Counted from the stretch's first letter, positions 35,704 to 44,878 are shown. The stretch: DNA of 64,000 nucleotides from Siphonobacter sp. SORGH_AS_0500 (GCF_002838835.1 NZ_NHPP01000003.1:1-64000); one strand, 5' to 3'. Translations and numbers: made by a program. The notes: a model not told the origin generated them from the sequence alone.

Positions 35704-36945
35704 TTAAGACATTCCTACCTGATATTTTTGCTCGTAGACTTTATCCAAGTAAAAGCTCAATGAGAGTGTGCGTTCGGTATCTGCGTGATTAATATAGCGT
35801 TGGAACATTCGCTCCGAACTATGCCCGGTGGCTTCCATTAGTAAAGGCGTGGGGATTTTGCCGTAAAAATTGGAGGCAAAGCTTCGGCGACCAATGTGGC
35901 TGGTAATCGCCTTCCATTTCGGTAAGACCTGAGTCATGGACCGAAATCCTTGACGTTTGCGTACGGTCGTTAGCGAATTGATCCCTGCCAACTGAGCCAC
36001 TGCTTTGATCTGCTGATTATACAATTGGCCGGAAAGCTTTGCGGGAAAAGAACCTCCATTCAGCCGCATGACTTTTAACACGGTTTGATGTAAGGGTAAT
36101 AGAATTTGTTTCTGAGTCTTCTGCTGTACAAAAGAGACACACATTTTTTCGCCCAGACTACGAAGCATTTGCTGATTAAATTGCATAAAGTCAGAAACAC
36201 GCTGACCCGTATAACAACTGATAATCAGCCAGTCTTTGGCTGCCTGCAAAGCCGTCGGCACGGAGGTATCGTTAATCTGAATTACTTCATCCTCTGACAG
36301 GGTAATGCAGGGTGTCTCTTGTTTTTCTCTGGGTAATTCCAGCTCATAGGCAAACGTGCGAACGCCTCGTTTCTCTAAAAAATTCAGAATGGTCCGGACG
36401 AAGTGAATGGTGCGGTGAACGGTGGAGGTGCTGTAGGCTTCGAGGGTTCCGAAAGCTAGAAAATCTCGAACAAAATCTGCATTAACCTGCTCAATGACAA
36501 GCGTTTGTCGGCGATGGCCTTCAAAACGTTCGATCAGTCGTAGGAAGACTAGATAGCGTTTATAGGTAGACGTGCAAAGCAGATGCGACCGGGAATGAAT
36601 GTAGTGATTCATGGCGGCAAGCAAACTGCCTTCTCCATAGGTGGGCTCTAGTTGGCAGAGTGTATTGATTTTTCGCTCTAGAGTCTTCAAAGAAAGGGAT
36701 CTGGTCGTTTTTTTAACCTGAAAAAGCTGGTGGAGAGCAATCTTTAAACGATTGAGCTTCGCATTGATCGTTTTGTACTTTTTGAGATAAATATTCCGAG
36801 GGCGTTGCCGCTCAGCATCCCATGCGTCAGCTTCGATTCGCAAGGGTGTTCGGACGAGATACCTTTTACCTGCCAAATCTTCGACTTGAGCAACAATAAT
36901 CGAGTGAGAATGAAGGGGGTTTAGTAAGAATGAAATTAATTTCAT
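35704..36945 (-). CDS. Tyrosine-type site-specific recombinase
   Basis: A 413-residue integrase of the Bacteroidota type: an N-terminal arm-binding domain (about 1-95), a SAM-like core-binding domain (about 105-200) and a C-terminal catalytic domain (about 215-390). The catalytic residues are visible as R249 (YTGQRVSD), H350 and R353 (HIGRRSF), H375 (GHSS) and the nucleophile Y384 (RYINH). The length is normal. Its start lies 46 bases from a perfect 17-bp inverted repeat that encloses 181 bp. No phage or conjugation genes are near, so it may act locally rather than move a large element. Confidence 0.92.
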   Translation of the reverse strand: MKLISFLLNPLHSHSIIVAQVEDLAGKRYLVRTPLRIEADAWDAERQRPRNIYLKKYKTINAKLNRLKIALHQLFQVKKTTRSLSLKTLERKINTLCQLEPTYGEGSLLAAMNHYIHSRSHLLCTSTYKRYLVFLRLIERFEGHRRQTLVIEQVNADFVRDFLAFGTLEAYSTSTVHRTIHFVRTILNFLEKRGVRTFAYELELPREKQETPCITLSEDEVIQINDTSVPTALQAAKDWLIISCYTGQRVSDFMQFNQQMLRSLGEKMCVSFVQQKTQKQILLPLHQTVLKVMRLNGGSFPAKLSGQLYNQQIKAVAQLAGINSLTTVRKRQGFRSMTQVLPKWKAITSHIGRRSFASNFYGKIPTPLLMEATGHSSERMFQRYINHADTERTLSLSFYLDKVYEQKYQVGMS

Positions 36946-36990
36946 CGGAGGACAAACAGTTTATTTCCAGCGAAATTAGTTATTCTGTTT

Positions 36991-37205
36991 AGTCCTACAC
37001 AGACTAGATTCCCTTTTTTTGTTGATGAGTATCAGGTCATTACTCCCAAAATGCTCCGTTTTACTAGCAAGAAAATGACTGGTTGTATCCCAATATCCTA
37101 ATTTCCCTATTGAGCTTATAATGAAGCGTTCCTTAGATTCTTTTATTTGATAAATAGCCTATTTTAGATACCTTTACCGAGCTACTAGTAGTCTGTGTAG
37201 GACTA
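36991..37205. repeat. Perfect 17-bp inverted repeat enclosing 181 bp (candidate invertible segment)
   Basis: TAGTCCTACACAGACTA at 36991-37007 recurs as its exact complement at 37189-37205. The enclosed 181 bp lie between the divergent recombinase and receiver-domain genes. Size, arm length and the adjacent tyrosine recombinase resemble the invertible promoters of Bacteroides. No exact TAnnTTTG element is seen within the segment in either orientation, so promoter content is unproven. Confidence 0.6.
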
Positions 37206-37325
37206 CAATAAGCTCTTTTAAGGGAGTAGCTAAAAGAACGCTCTGGGTAAAGAGAAAAATGGAAGGAGGCGTAGTTTAAAAAGCAGGTTTAGTTTAAATA
37301 AACAAGTATAATATCCGCCAACACA

Positions 37326-37724
37326 ATGATCACACTTGCTTTCGCAGATGACAGTATTTTTCAGCATGCTTTGCTGAAAATAAAAATAAGAAAAGATCCA
37401 CGTTTTCGATTAGACATTTTTGCTTTCGACGGGCTCGAACTGATTGAAAAGCTGGAACAGGCTAATGAAATTCCCGATGTTTGTATTTTGGATCTACAGA
37501 TGCCTGAATTGAATGGGATTGAAACAGCCCAGCGGCTCACGCATCGATTTCCTAAGCTTCTTTTATTTGGCTGGACAACTTGTCACGAGTCCTCTAAAGT
37601 CACTCAGATGTTAGCAAGTGGCGTCCTTGAGGTGTTCGCAAAAGAGGATGTGGATTCTATGTTCAGGGCTATCGAGGAAGGCATACTTTCCCAACAAAAA
37701 AATCAGATGCGTAAAGAGGCGTAA
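37326..37724 (+). CDS. Stand-alone receiver-domain response regulator
   Basis: A 132-residue CheY-like protein. The acidic pair D8-D9, the phosphoacceptor D56 in CILDLQMPELNG and K106 in EVFAKED are in place, so it should be phosphorylatable. There is no DNA-binding output domain, and no histidine kinase is adjacent. It lies just beyond the inverted repeat next to the recombinase gene and has its own terminator. Confidence 0.85.
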   Translation: MITLAFADDSIFQHALLKIKIRKDPRFRLDIFAFDGLELIEKLEQANEIPDVCILDLQMPELNGIETAQRLTHRFPKLLLFGWTTCHESSKVTQMLASGVLEVFAKEDVDSMFRAIEEGILSQQKNQMRKEA

Positions 37725-37770
37725 CCCTAGCCTTTAAAGCCCGCTTCTTGAATCACTTAAAAGCAGTATT

Positions 37771-37795
37771 AGTCCTCTCTCTAAAGAGGACTTTT
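37771..37795 (+). terminator. Terminator of the receiver-domain gene
   Basis: Stem AGTCCTCT/AGAGGACT (8 bp), 6-nt loop, then TTTTCC. It lies about 47 bases after the stop codon. Confidence 0.75.
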
Positions 37796-37888
37796 CCGTA
37801 TATACGCTGGGTTGCTACGGATCGGTCTGAGGAGTTTTGATTCCGGTGAAAGACTTAAAAGACCGATTGATTTCAAGCGATTAACCTT

Positions 37889-39360
37889 ATTTCAATTCCA
37901 ATAAGGTACGATTAAGACTTGAACTATTCGATTCCGTCGTATTCCAAGCCAAAAAATTCAATTCCAATAAGGTACGATTAAGACGCTTTTCGCTCGTGAA
38001 CCTTCTTTCTAAACTCTAATATTTCAATTCCAATAAGGTACGATTAAGACCTCACGATTCAGAAGCGAGTCAACGGCGGCATGATATTTCAATTCCAATA
38101 AGGTACGATTAAGACTACTGAAGTGGTTCATATCGTTGATTTTGGCAAAAATTTCAATTCCAATAAGGTACGATTAAGACCCCCTAAACAGAGAGGCTGT
38201 AAGGGTTTTATACGGATTTCAATTCCAATAAGGTACGATTAAGACCAAAATGGCTTCTATCATCGTTCGAAACGGAGCAACATTTCAATTCCAATAAGGT
38301 ACGATTAAGACCTGGGATAACTTAGTAAGTACCGGCAAGCTACCTGTATTTCAATTCCAATAAGGTACGATTAAGACTTTCCACGCTTGAAAAGCATCTG
38401 CACTTTCTCCAGCATTTCAATTCCAATAAGGTACGATTAAGACGTTTATTGATGGCTTCCCATCTTCTTGCAAAATCCATTTCAATTCCAATAAGGTACG
38501 ATTAAGACCCCCCGCAGGAATACCCGGTCTCAGGATTTCAAAAATTTCAATTCCAATAAGGTACGATTAAGACAGCTACACATAAGCCAAAAAGTGTCGA
38601 GTGGGCGAATTTCAATTCCAATAAGGTACGATTAAGACATGATATGCTCTTGCTGGTCCATCGCCCGAAGCCTATTTCAATTCCAATAAGGTACGATTAA
38701 GACGGCTTCCATGCTTTTAGCCGAATCGTGCGACTCGGATTTCAATTCCAATAAGGTACGATTAAGACCCCTGATTACATTAATTCTTTTGCCTTCTTCA
38801 CTCAATTTCAATTCCAATAAGGTACGATTAAGACCTCCCGCCGCAGGTGTAGGAAGAGCAATATTCCGATATTTCAATTCCAATAAGGTACGATTAAGAC
38901 TGAATGGCGTTTGAAGCATTCCCCCAGGACTTTGCTCATTTCAATTCCAATAAGGTACGATTAAGACTAGATGAACATGGGAACTGGGAATTTGGCTCTT
39001 CAATTTCAATTCCAATAAGGTACGATTAAGACTGGTATTGCTCCACATCACCGAAGCCCGGTTAACAAATTTCAATTCCAATAAGGTACGATTAAGACTT
39101 GATCCACCGCTGATAGTAAGGGAACTTAAACTTTATTTCAATTCCAATAAGGTACGATTAAGACCGCCGGTGTTGACAGATTCCGACTTCGAAGACTTGC
39201 ATTTCAATTCCAATAAGGTACGATTAAGACTTCGACCGCTTTCTGGTGGGAGTTCCAAATTTTTTATTTCAATTCCAATAAGGTACGATTAAGACAAGAC
39301 CTGGAAGTATTGCGAGGGGACACTTTTATAATTTCAATTCCAATAAGGTACGATTAAGAC
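37889..39360 (-). CRISPR. CRISPR array, 23 repeats of 30 bp and 22 spacers
   Basis: Twenty-three copies of a 30-bp repeat, ATTTCAATTCCAATAAGGTA plus CGATTAAGAC on the plus strand, are separated by 22 distinct spacers of 35-37 bp. Only the second repeat (37955-37984) has a mismatch. Read on the minus strand the repeat ends ATTGAAAT, the usual 5' tag of type I-B/III crRNA, so the array is probably transcribed leftward with its leader right of 39360 and its oldest spacers near 37.9 kb. A shortened repeat-like string (ATTTCAAGCGATTAA) just before 37889 may be a decayed terminal repeat. No cas gene is in the window. Confidence 0.98.
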
Positions 39361-39540
39361 CCGTGAATTTAGCGAGAAAAAATAGCCCTTTTTAGGTTCT
39401 AGGGCCCTTTTTAGTTCTGTATATCCAAATTCATAGTCGTCGACCGCCAATGGTACGAAAAACCCCGTCGATCGACGACTGTTCATAATCAGATGGTTAT
39501 AGCTATTATGATTCAATTAGTCTGAAAATAACAGTATGCC
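39361..39540 (-). promoter_or_regulatory. Probable CRISPR leader
   Basis: On the side predicted as upstream, this stretch is non-coding with A/T-rich tracts next to the first repeat and a 9-bp inverted repeat (AGTCGTCGA 39435-39443, TCGACGACT 39472-39480). Leader status is inferred from repeat orientation and from the mismatch at the opposite end. Confidence 0.5.
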
Positions 39541-39741
39541 AAAGAACGATTGTAGGAGGTCGACGATATTGGGCGTGGAATTCAGAGATAACCTCTTCTC
39601 TTTCTTCGGCACCCTTAGACGAAGAAAGTATCCTGCCATTCAATCTCTCATTTACGAATCTTACTTCATTTACTCGAAGTTTCAACTCACGAAAAATAGC
39701 AACGACTCTCGTAAGGGCGTGGCGTACACCGCAAGAACACG

Positions 39742-39963
39742 TCACGTGGAAAGGTAATCTTTTAATTCTTCCTTTTCAAAATTCAAGGTATCAAGAACTG
39801 GGAACTTAGCTCCAATCCCTAGAGAAGCCCTGCCATTAGGGGATTGCGTACGAGAATGCAGGTAATCGGGCTTGCCAGAAAACTTAACATTTTTCGTAGG
39901 TGGGGCATAGTGCTTCTTCGAGAGAACGGTTTCGCCAGAACGGTCAATTGGCAGAATGACCAT
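39742..39963 (-). CDS. Hypothetical protein, 73 aa, beside the CRISPR leader
   Basis: A short basic protein (MVILPIDRSGETVLSKKHYAPPTKNV... ending KEELKDYLST) with protein-like composition and an ATG start, divergent from the LacI-type gene. It does not resemble Cas1, Cas2 or Cas6 by eye. It may be a real small gene, a remnant, or chance. Confidence 0.3.
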   Translation of the reverse strand: MVILPIDRSGETVLSKKHYAPPTKNVKFSGKPDYLHSRTQSPNGRASLGIGAKFPVLDTLNFEKEELKDYLST

Positions 39964-40009
39964 TATTCTTTACTTTTCTAAAAAAATATGATTTTCTTTA
40001 GAAAAGGAT

Positions 40010-40029
40010 TTGTTTAAACATTTAAACAA
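40010..40029 (+). promoter_or_regulatory. Operator of the LacI-type regulator, within its promoter
   Basis: The near-perfect palindrome TTGTTTAAACATTTAAACAA sits between TTTG (40009-40012) and a near-consensus TACTTTTA (40033-40040), spacing 20 bases. It is nearly the same as the palindrome at 41099-41116, so autoregulation is likely. Confidence 0.65.
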
Positions 40030-40067
40030 TCTTACTTTTACGCAAAAAAGTACAGAACTGGGTTTCC

Positions 40068-41072
40068 ATGAAAAAAGTCTTGTTACGCGATGTGGCTGAA
40101 AAAGCAGGCGTTTCAATCGCCATGGTTTCCTATGTCCTGAATGGCCAGAAAACGGATCGGATCAATAAAGATACCGCCCAACGGATTCGCAAGGTCGTTG
40201 AAGAGCTTAACTATCGCCCCAATTTTCTGGCTCAGAGTTTAAAGCTGAAAAAAACCTTTAGTCTGGGTTTCGTTGCAGCGGATATTGCCAATACCTTTTC
40301 TTCCCAACTCGCCCGTATCATTAGTGACGAAGCCGACCAGGCGGGTTATGCCCTCATTATTGGCAGTTCGGATGAGAGTAAGCCCCGGTTCGAACGGTTG
40401 ATTAATCAGTTACTGAATCGTCAGGTAGATGGCCTGATTCTGGCCGCTCCCGAAGGGTCAGATGAACTGATCAAAGCCTTACAGGATCGAAAAACTCCGC
40501 TGGTGTTGATTGACCGTTATTTCCCTGATTTGTTGGTAAGTAGTGTTAGTGTTAATAACTATCAGGCTTCGTTCGATGCAATGAGTGAGTTTATTACGCA
40601 GGGTCGAAAGAAGATTGGCATTCTGGTATACGATACTACTTTACAACACTTGAAAGAACGGATGCTGGGAGCTCAGGATGGCATTACGCAAAGCCATTCC
40701 GCAAGTTACGTCACTCATGTAATCCACGAAAATCACATTGAGCAGGAAGTTTTCGCGGCGATCACTTCCATGTTACAAACGGGCGTTGATGCCATCTATT
40801 TTACCAGTAACAAGCTAGGCATTGCCGGTATGCGTTACCTAATGAACCATCAGATTGCGGTGCCAACCCAAGTGTCAACTCTGTTTTTTGATGAAACAGA
40901 AGTTTTTGATTTTTATCCCAGCCCTTTGCCCTTTATTCGACAACCCCTGGCCGATATGGGTAAAAAAGCAGTAGAGTTATTATTCCAGCAAATGAACGAC
41001 TCGGCTCTTCCCCCTGAATCGATTATCCTTGAAACCTCATTCGTGCATTCTCATTCAAGTTTTACTCAATAA
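40068..41072 (+). CDS. LacI-family transcriptional regulator of the sugar locus
   Basis: A 334-residue LacI/GalR regulator. The N-terminal helix-turn-helix (LRDVAEKAGVSIAMVSYVLNGQ, then the hinge helix RPNFLAQSLK) is followed by a periplasmic-binding-protein-like sugar sensor (about 60-330, with IGSSDES, VDGLILAAPEG and VLIDRYF). Palindromes upstream of it and upstream of the next gene are probable operators, so it most likely represses the locus until a sugar or sugar phosphate binds. It leads the cluster of kinase, symporter, porin and epimerase. Confidence 0.93.
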   Translation: MKKVLLRDVAEKAGVSIAMVSYVLNGQKTDRINKDTAQRIRKVVEELNYRPNFLAQSLKLKKTFSLGFVAADIANTFSSQLARIISDEADQAGYALIIGSSDESKPRFERLINQLLNRQVDGLILAAPEGSDELIKALQDRKTPLVLIDRYFPDLLVSSVSVNNYQASFDAMSEFITQGRKKIGILVYDTTLQHLKERMLGAQDGITQSHSASYVTHVIHENHIEQEVFAAITSMLQTGVDAIYFTSNKLGIAGMRYLMNHQIAVPTQVSTLFFDETEVFDFYPSPLPFIRQPLADMGKKAVELLFQQMNDSALPPESIILETSFVHSHSSFTQ

Positions 41073-41098
41073 CCTCCAATTATTTTTTATTAACCTTT

Positions 41099-41116
41099 TG
41101 TTTAAACGTTTAAACA
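41099..41116 (+). promoter_or_regulatory. LacI-type operator upstream of the fructokinase gene
   Basis: TGTTTAAACGTTTAAACA is a perfect 18-bp palindrome ending 9 bases before the kinase ATG. It has the central CG typical of LacI/GalR operators. Confidence 0.75.
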
Positions 41117-41125
41117 TATCAGGCA

Positions 41126-42037
41126 ATGCCAAATAAACCGACCGTTGTGTGCTTTGGAGAAATTCTCTGGGACATCTTTCCTGAAGGACAAAAAGCTGGG
41201 GGAGCTCCTTTTAATGTAAGTTACAACCTTCATAAACAGGGAATTACCAGTAGAATGGTAAGCCGGGTAGGAACAGACGCTCTGGGCGATGAGTTACTCG
41301 ACCTGATTCAAAGCTGGGGCGTTCCAACGGAAGATATTCAGCGGGATGAGATCCATCCTACAGGTACTGTTTTAGCCCGAATTGACGAGGATAACGAAGC
41401 TCATTATGATATTATCCAGAACGTAGCCTGGGATCATATCGGTTGTACGCCTGCCAATGAAGAATTGATTCGGAACTCGGCGGCTTTTGTTTACGGCAGT
41501 TTGTCTATTCGGGAAGAAGCATCCCGGGAAACCCTGTATCGATTACTGGAAGTGGCTCCTTTCAAAGTGTTCGATATTAACCTGCGGCCTCCCTTTTATA
41601 CGCCTGAAGTACTGGAATACCTGCTGGGAAAGGCTGACATGGTAAAAACCAATAAAGCCGAATTACGGGCCATTCTGGAAATGTTTGGAGAGGAATACAT
41701 CACGGAAGAAGGAGCGATTGCATTTCTGGAAAAACGATTCAAAGTCAGTGAAGTGCTGTTAACCAAAGGTAGCCGGGGAGCGGTTTATTACGGTCATCAG
41801 AATTATTACTTCTGTCCAGCCGTGCCCGTTACTGTTCAGGATACCGTTGGCAGTGGGGATTCATTTCTGGCGGGTTACCTGGCCGAACGTGTGCGGGGTG
41901 GGAAGATGGAAGCCGCTATGGGTAATGCTGCCGCCATGGGAGCTTTTATTACCACTAAAAAAGGAGCCTGCCCAGAATATACGCTGGAGGAGTTTGAAAC
42001 TTTCAAACAAAAAGCCTTACTGGCTCCTGCAATTTAA
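41126..42037 (+). CDS. PfkB-family carbohydrate kinase, probable fructokinase
   Basis: A 303-residue ribokinase-family sugar kinase. The N-terminal GGAPFNVSYNL and the C-terminal anion-hole motif DTVGSGDSFLAGY, with its catalytic Asp, are both conserved. The N-terminus VVCFGEILWDIFP matches bacterial fructokinases. In context it would phosphorylate fructose produced by the 3-epimerase downstream. It follows the LacI gene and its operator and precedes a FucP-type symporter by 55 bases. Confidence 0.88.
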   Translation: MPNKPTVVCFGEILWDIFPEGQKAGGAPFNVSYNLHKQGITSRMVSRVGTDALGDELLDLIQSWGVPTEDIQRDEIHPTGTVLARIDEDNEAHYDIIQNVAWDHIGCTPANEELIRNSAAFVYGSLSIREEASRETLYRLLEVAPFKVFDINLRPPFYTPEVLEYLLGKADMVKTNKAELRAILEMFGEEYITEEGAIAFLEKRFKVSEVLLTKGSRGAVYYGHQNYYFCPAVPVTVQDTVGSGDSFLAGYLAERVRGGKMEAAMGNAAAMGAFITTKKGACPEYTLEEFETFKQKALLAPAI

Positions 42038-42092
42038 GCAATCAGATTATCCGCCTAAATATACCAAAACGCTCATTCATTACTTATAGATT

Positions 42093-43388
42093 ATGGCCAC
42101 CGGAACCGCCCAGATGCCTACAGGAACAACCCGGATTATACACCCCGGCAATAACCCTAAAGCAAATTATCTTTTTCCACTTATTCTCATTACCTGCCTT
42201 TTCTTTCTCTGGGGCATGGCAAATAACCTGAATGATATTCTCATTCAGCAATTCAAAAAAGCATTCGAACTGTCTGACTTTCAGTCAGGATTGGTACAAT
42301 CGGCCTTTTATCTGGGGTATTTTGTGCTGGCTTTACCGGCCTCTCTCATCATGAGAAAGTATAATTACAAAACCGGTATTGTGATTGGATTAGTCCTCTA
42401 TGCTTTGGGAGCTTTCTTGTTCGTTCCGGCGGCAGATCAAAATTCCTATCAGTTTTTTCTGTTTGCTCTTTTTGTGATCGCGAGTGGACTGGCTTTTCTG
42501 GAAACGGCTGCTAATCCTTATGTAGCGGTGTTAGGCACGCCCGAAACGGCCAGTTTTCGTCTGAATCTGGTGCAGGCGTTTAATCCTATTGGTTGTGTAA
42601 CGGGGATTATCGTAGGGCAGCAGTTTATCTTTTCGGGTGTGGAACACACCGCCGAGACCTTGAGCAAACTAAGTCCTGAGGCATTAAAGGCGTATTATGT
42701 CTCGGAATCGGCGGCGGTAAAAATGCCTTACCTGGTGATTGGAATCGTTGTAGCCATTTTTGCGGTTATTTTTCTAATTACCCGTTTCCCAATCGTGAAG
42801 GATGAGGAATCCCGCGAAGTAGCTCCGTCCGTATCGGGCAGTATTCTGAAGAAAAAGCACTTTTCGGGAGCCGTGATTGCTCAATTCTTTTACGTAGGTG
42901 CTCAGGTCTGCATCTGGAGTTTTCTGATTCGTTACATTCAGTATAACCTGCCCGGAACCCCTGAAAAAACAGCAGCTAACTATCTGATTATCTCACTGGT
43001 ACTATTCACGGCGGGCCGTTTTCTGGGCACTGCTCTAATGAAAAGAATTTCTGATCACGTATTACTGGTGAGTTATGCGATAGCAACAATTCTGCTGGTT
43101 GCGGTGGCGATCCTCTTTCCCGGAACGATGGGCTTATGGGCCCTAGTAATCACCAGCTTCTTCATGTCCATTATGTATCCTACCATTTTCTCATTAGGTA
43201 TTAGCGGTTTGGGAGAGCGGGCCAAATTGGGTTCTTCCATTCTGGTAATGGCAATTATCGGTGGAGCTATATTGACGGCAGCCATGGGTAAACTTTCCGA
43301 TGAGGTCGGTATTACCAATGCCTTACTGATTCCGCTGGCGGGCTTTGTGGTAGTGGGCTGGTATGGGTTAAAAGGGTATAAGCTCTAA
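42093..43388 (+). CDS. FucP-type sugar:H+ symporter (MFS)
   Basis: A 431-residue major facilitator protein with twelve predicted helices. The opening LITCLFFLWGMANNLNDILIQQFKKAF and the segment LETAANPYVAVLGTPETASFRLNLVQAFNPIG are signatures of the FucP/GluP family, which imports fucose, glucose/galactose or other hexoses with protons. Its place between a fructokinase and a sugar 3-epimerase suggests a ketohexose substrate. The first about 25 residues are a non-membrane extension. Confidence 0.9.
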   Translation: MATGTAQMPTGTTRIIHPGNNPKANYLFPLILITCLFFLWGMANNLNDILIQQFKKAFELSDFQSGLVQSAFYLGYFVLALPASLIMRKYNYKTGIVIGLVLYALGAFLFVPAADQNSYQFFLFALFVIASGLAFLETAANPYVAVLGTPETASFRLNLVQAFNPIGCVTGIIVGQQFIFSGVEHTAETLSKLSPEALKAYYVSESAAVKMPYLVIGIVVAIFAVIFLITRFPIVKDEESREVAPSVSGSILKKKHFSGAVIAQFFYVGAQVCIWSFLIRYIQYNLPGTPEKTAANYLIISLVLFTAGRFLGTALMKRISDHVLLVSYAIATILLVAVAILFPGTMGLWALVITSFFMSIMYPTIFSLGISGLGERAKLGSSILVMAIIGGAILTAAMGKLSDEVGITNALLIPLAGFVVVGWYGLKGYKL

Positions 43389-43484
43389 CGTTGTATTTAT
43401 AATTAACTCGTTCATTAACAGGAGATTAATTCGATCCTGTAGCCCTTGCTTTGTCTTTACTTTCCCCCAAAGCTTATTAATCTT

Positions 43485-44878
43485 ATGAAAAAATATGGTT
43501 TATGGATCTTCTGCTTTTTAATGGCAGGGTCCATTGCGAAAGCTCAGATCGTTATTACCAACAAAAATTTTCGATGGGCACTACGGGCCGGATTGGAGCG
43601 GGCATTTCGCCTTCTTTACCCGAACACACGGGCCGGCAATTGAATCTGATCGGGCAGGGATCGTTAGGAAGTCGTTTGGAACAGGGCGATTACGTGGATT
43701 TTTTACCCGCTTTTCATTTCAAGGCCGTCAATGCCAATAACGATAGTACGCACATTGATTTTCAGGCTCGACTGGCTTTTTATTCGAGTAAAGGGACTTT
43801 TCTGGGTAATGTAAATACGGGTTCAATTGGGGGGACGGTGGTGAGCTTACCTGAAGCTTTTGTAGAAGTTCGGAATATTGTAGGCAGCAAGTGGAGTGCC
43901 TGGGCTGGAGCTCGTTACATGCGTTACGACGACATTCACATTTGCGATTACTTCTATTTTGACGATCATTCGACGCAGGGCTTTGGGATAAAGCATAAAA
44001 ACACGGCTTTTTCCATGTATTTCCCGGCAGCCATCGACACCTCTTCAACGGGCGTATTACCGTATTCTTACGTAAATATTATTTCGGGAAAAAACGATTT
44101 AACCTATCGCCAGCGGGAGATTTTTGTGTTGGATCATACCCTGCGAAGCTGGCCTGGGCATGTGGTTAAGTTACTGGGAGAGTTTCATCACGTAGCGGGT
44201 TCTTCCCAGCAGGCGTCCATTCGTTTTCCGAGTGATAATGGTTGGGTTTGGGGCGTGAAATGGTCGGCAGATATCAAGACCAAAGAAAAGGGTTCGTTTA
44301 ATCAACTGGCGTTACGTTATGGAAACGGCGTTGCCAACGGGGGTGATAACGGGAATACCCAAACCTGGCGAACTTACGGAGCTCCCAACATTGAATCTCA
44401 GCGGTATGACGGAGCTTATTCAGCAACGTTGGTGGAGCATTTTCTGCTGAATTTTAAGAAATGTAGCCTGAATGGCTACGGCGTTTATATTCAGAGTCAG
44501 GGGGGAGGCAATGCAAGGGGTTTTGCTCAGGACTATTACAAACGCAGTATTTACAATTCAAAAAAGGATTTAGTAGTGGGAATGCGTGCGATTACGTATG
44601 TTACCAATTGGTTTCATCTGATCACGGAGCTCCACTACGCCCAACGGCAGGATGGAAATAACCCGTATGCTCGGATGACGAAGTTTATTATTGCCCCGAC
44701 GTTGGTTCCCACGGCGGAGCGGAGTCCCTGGGCGAGGCCGCACATACGGTTAATTTGTTCTTTTGCTCATTATAATCAGTATGCCTCAGACCATGCCTAT
44801 TCAGCGTATCTGCAACAGGCCGTTAATCATCGCTGGGGAACGTATTTTGGGGTAAGATCGGAATGGTGGATCTTTTAA
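43485..44878 (+). pseudogene. Carbohydrate porin (outer membrane), frameshifted as sequenced
   Basis: One gene of about 464 residues. The signal peptide (MKKYGLWIFCFLMAGSIAKAQ) is in one frame from 43485, and the mature beta-barrel from GRIGAGISPSLPEHTGRQ onward is in another. Adding a T to the T4 run at 43568-43571 joins them as KNFSMGTTGRIGAG. The barrel has maltoporin/OprB-like features, such as SAWAGARYMRYDDIHI-type strands and a terminal Phe (SEWWIF). It would let the sugar cross the outer membrane for the FucP-type symporter. Confidence 0.82.

Noticed and set aside
38677..39292. Open frames across the CRISPR array with repeated residues (LNRTLLELK, NSNKVRLR)
   Set aside because: They are translations of the CRISPR repeat and have no coding meaning.
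35704..39360. Integrated phage or conjugative element spanning recombinase to CRISPR
   Set aside because: No structural, replication or transfer genes and no tRNA-borne attachment site or direct repeats were seen; only the recombinase suggests mobility.
39506..39757. Two opposed frames of 73-79 codons between the CRISPR leader and the 73-aa frame
   Set aside because: They overlap in antisense, have weak protein-like composition and resemble no Cas protein.
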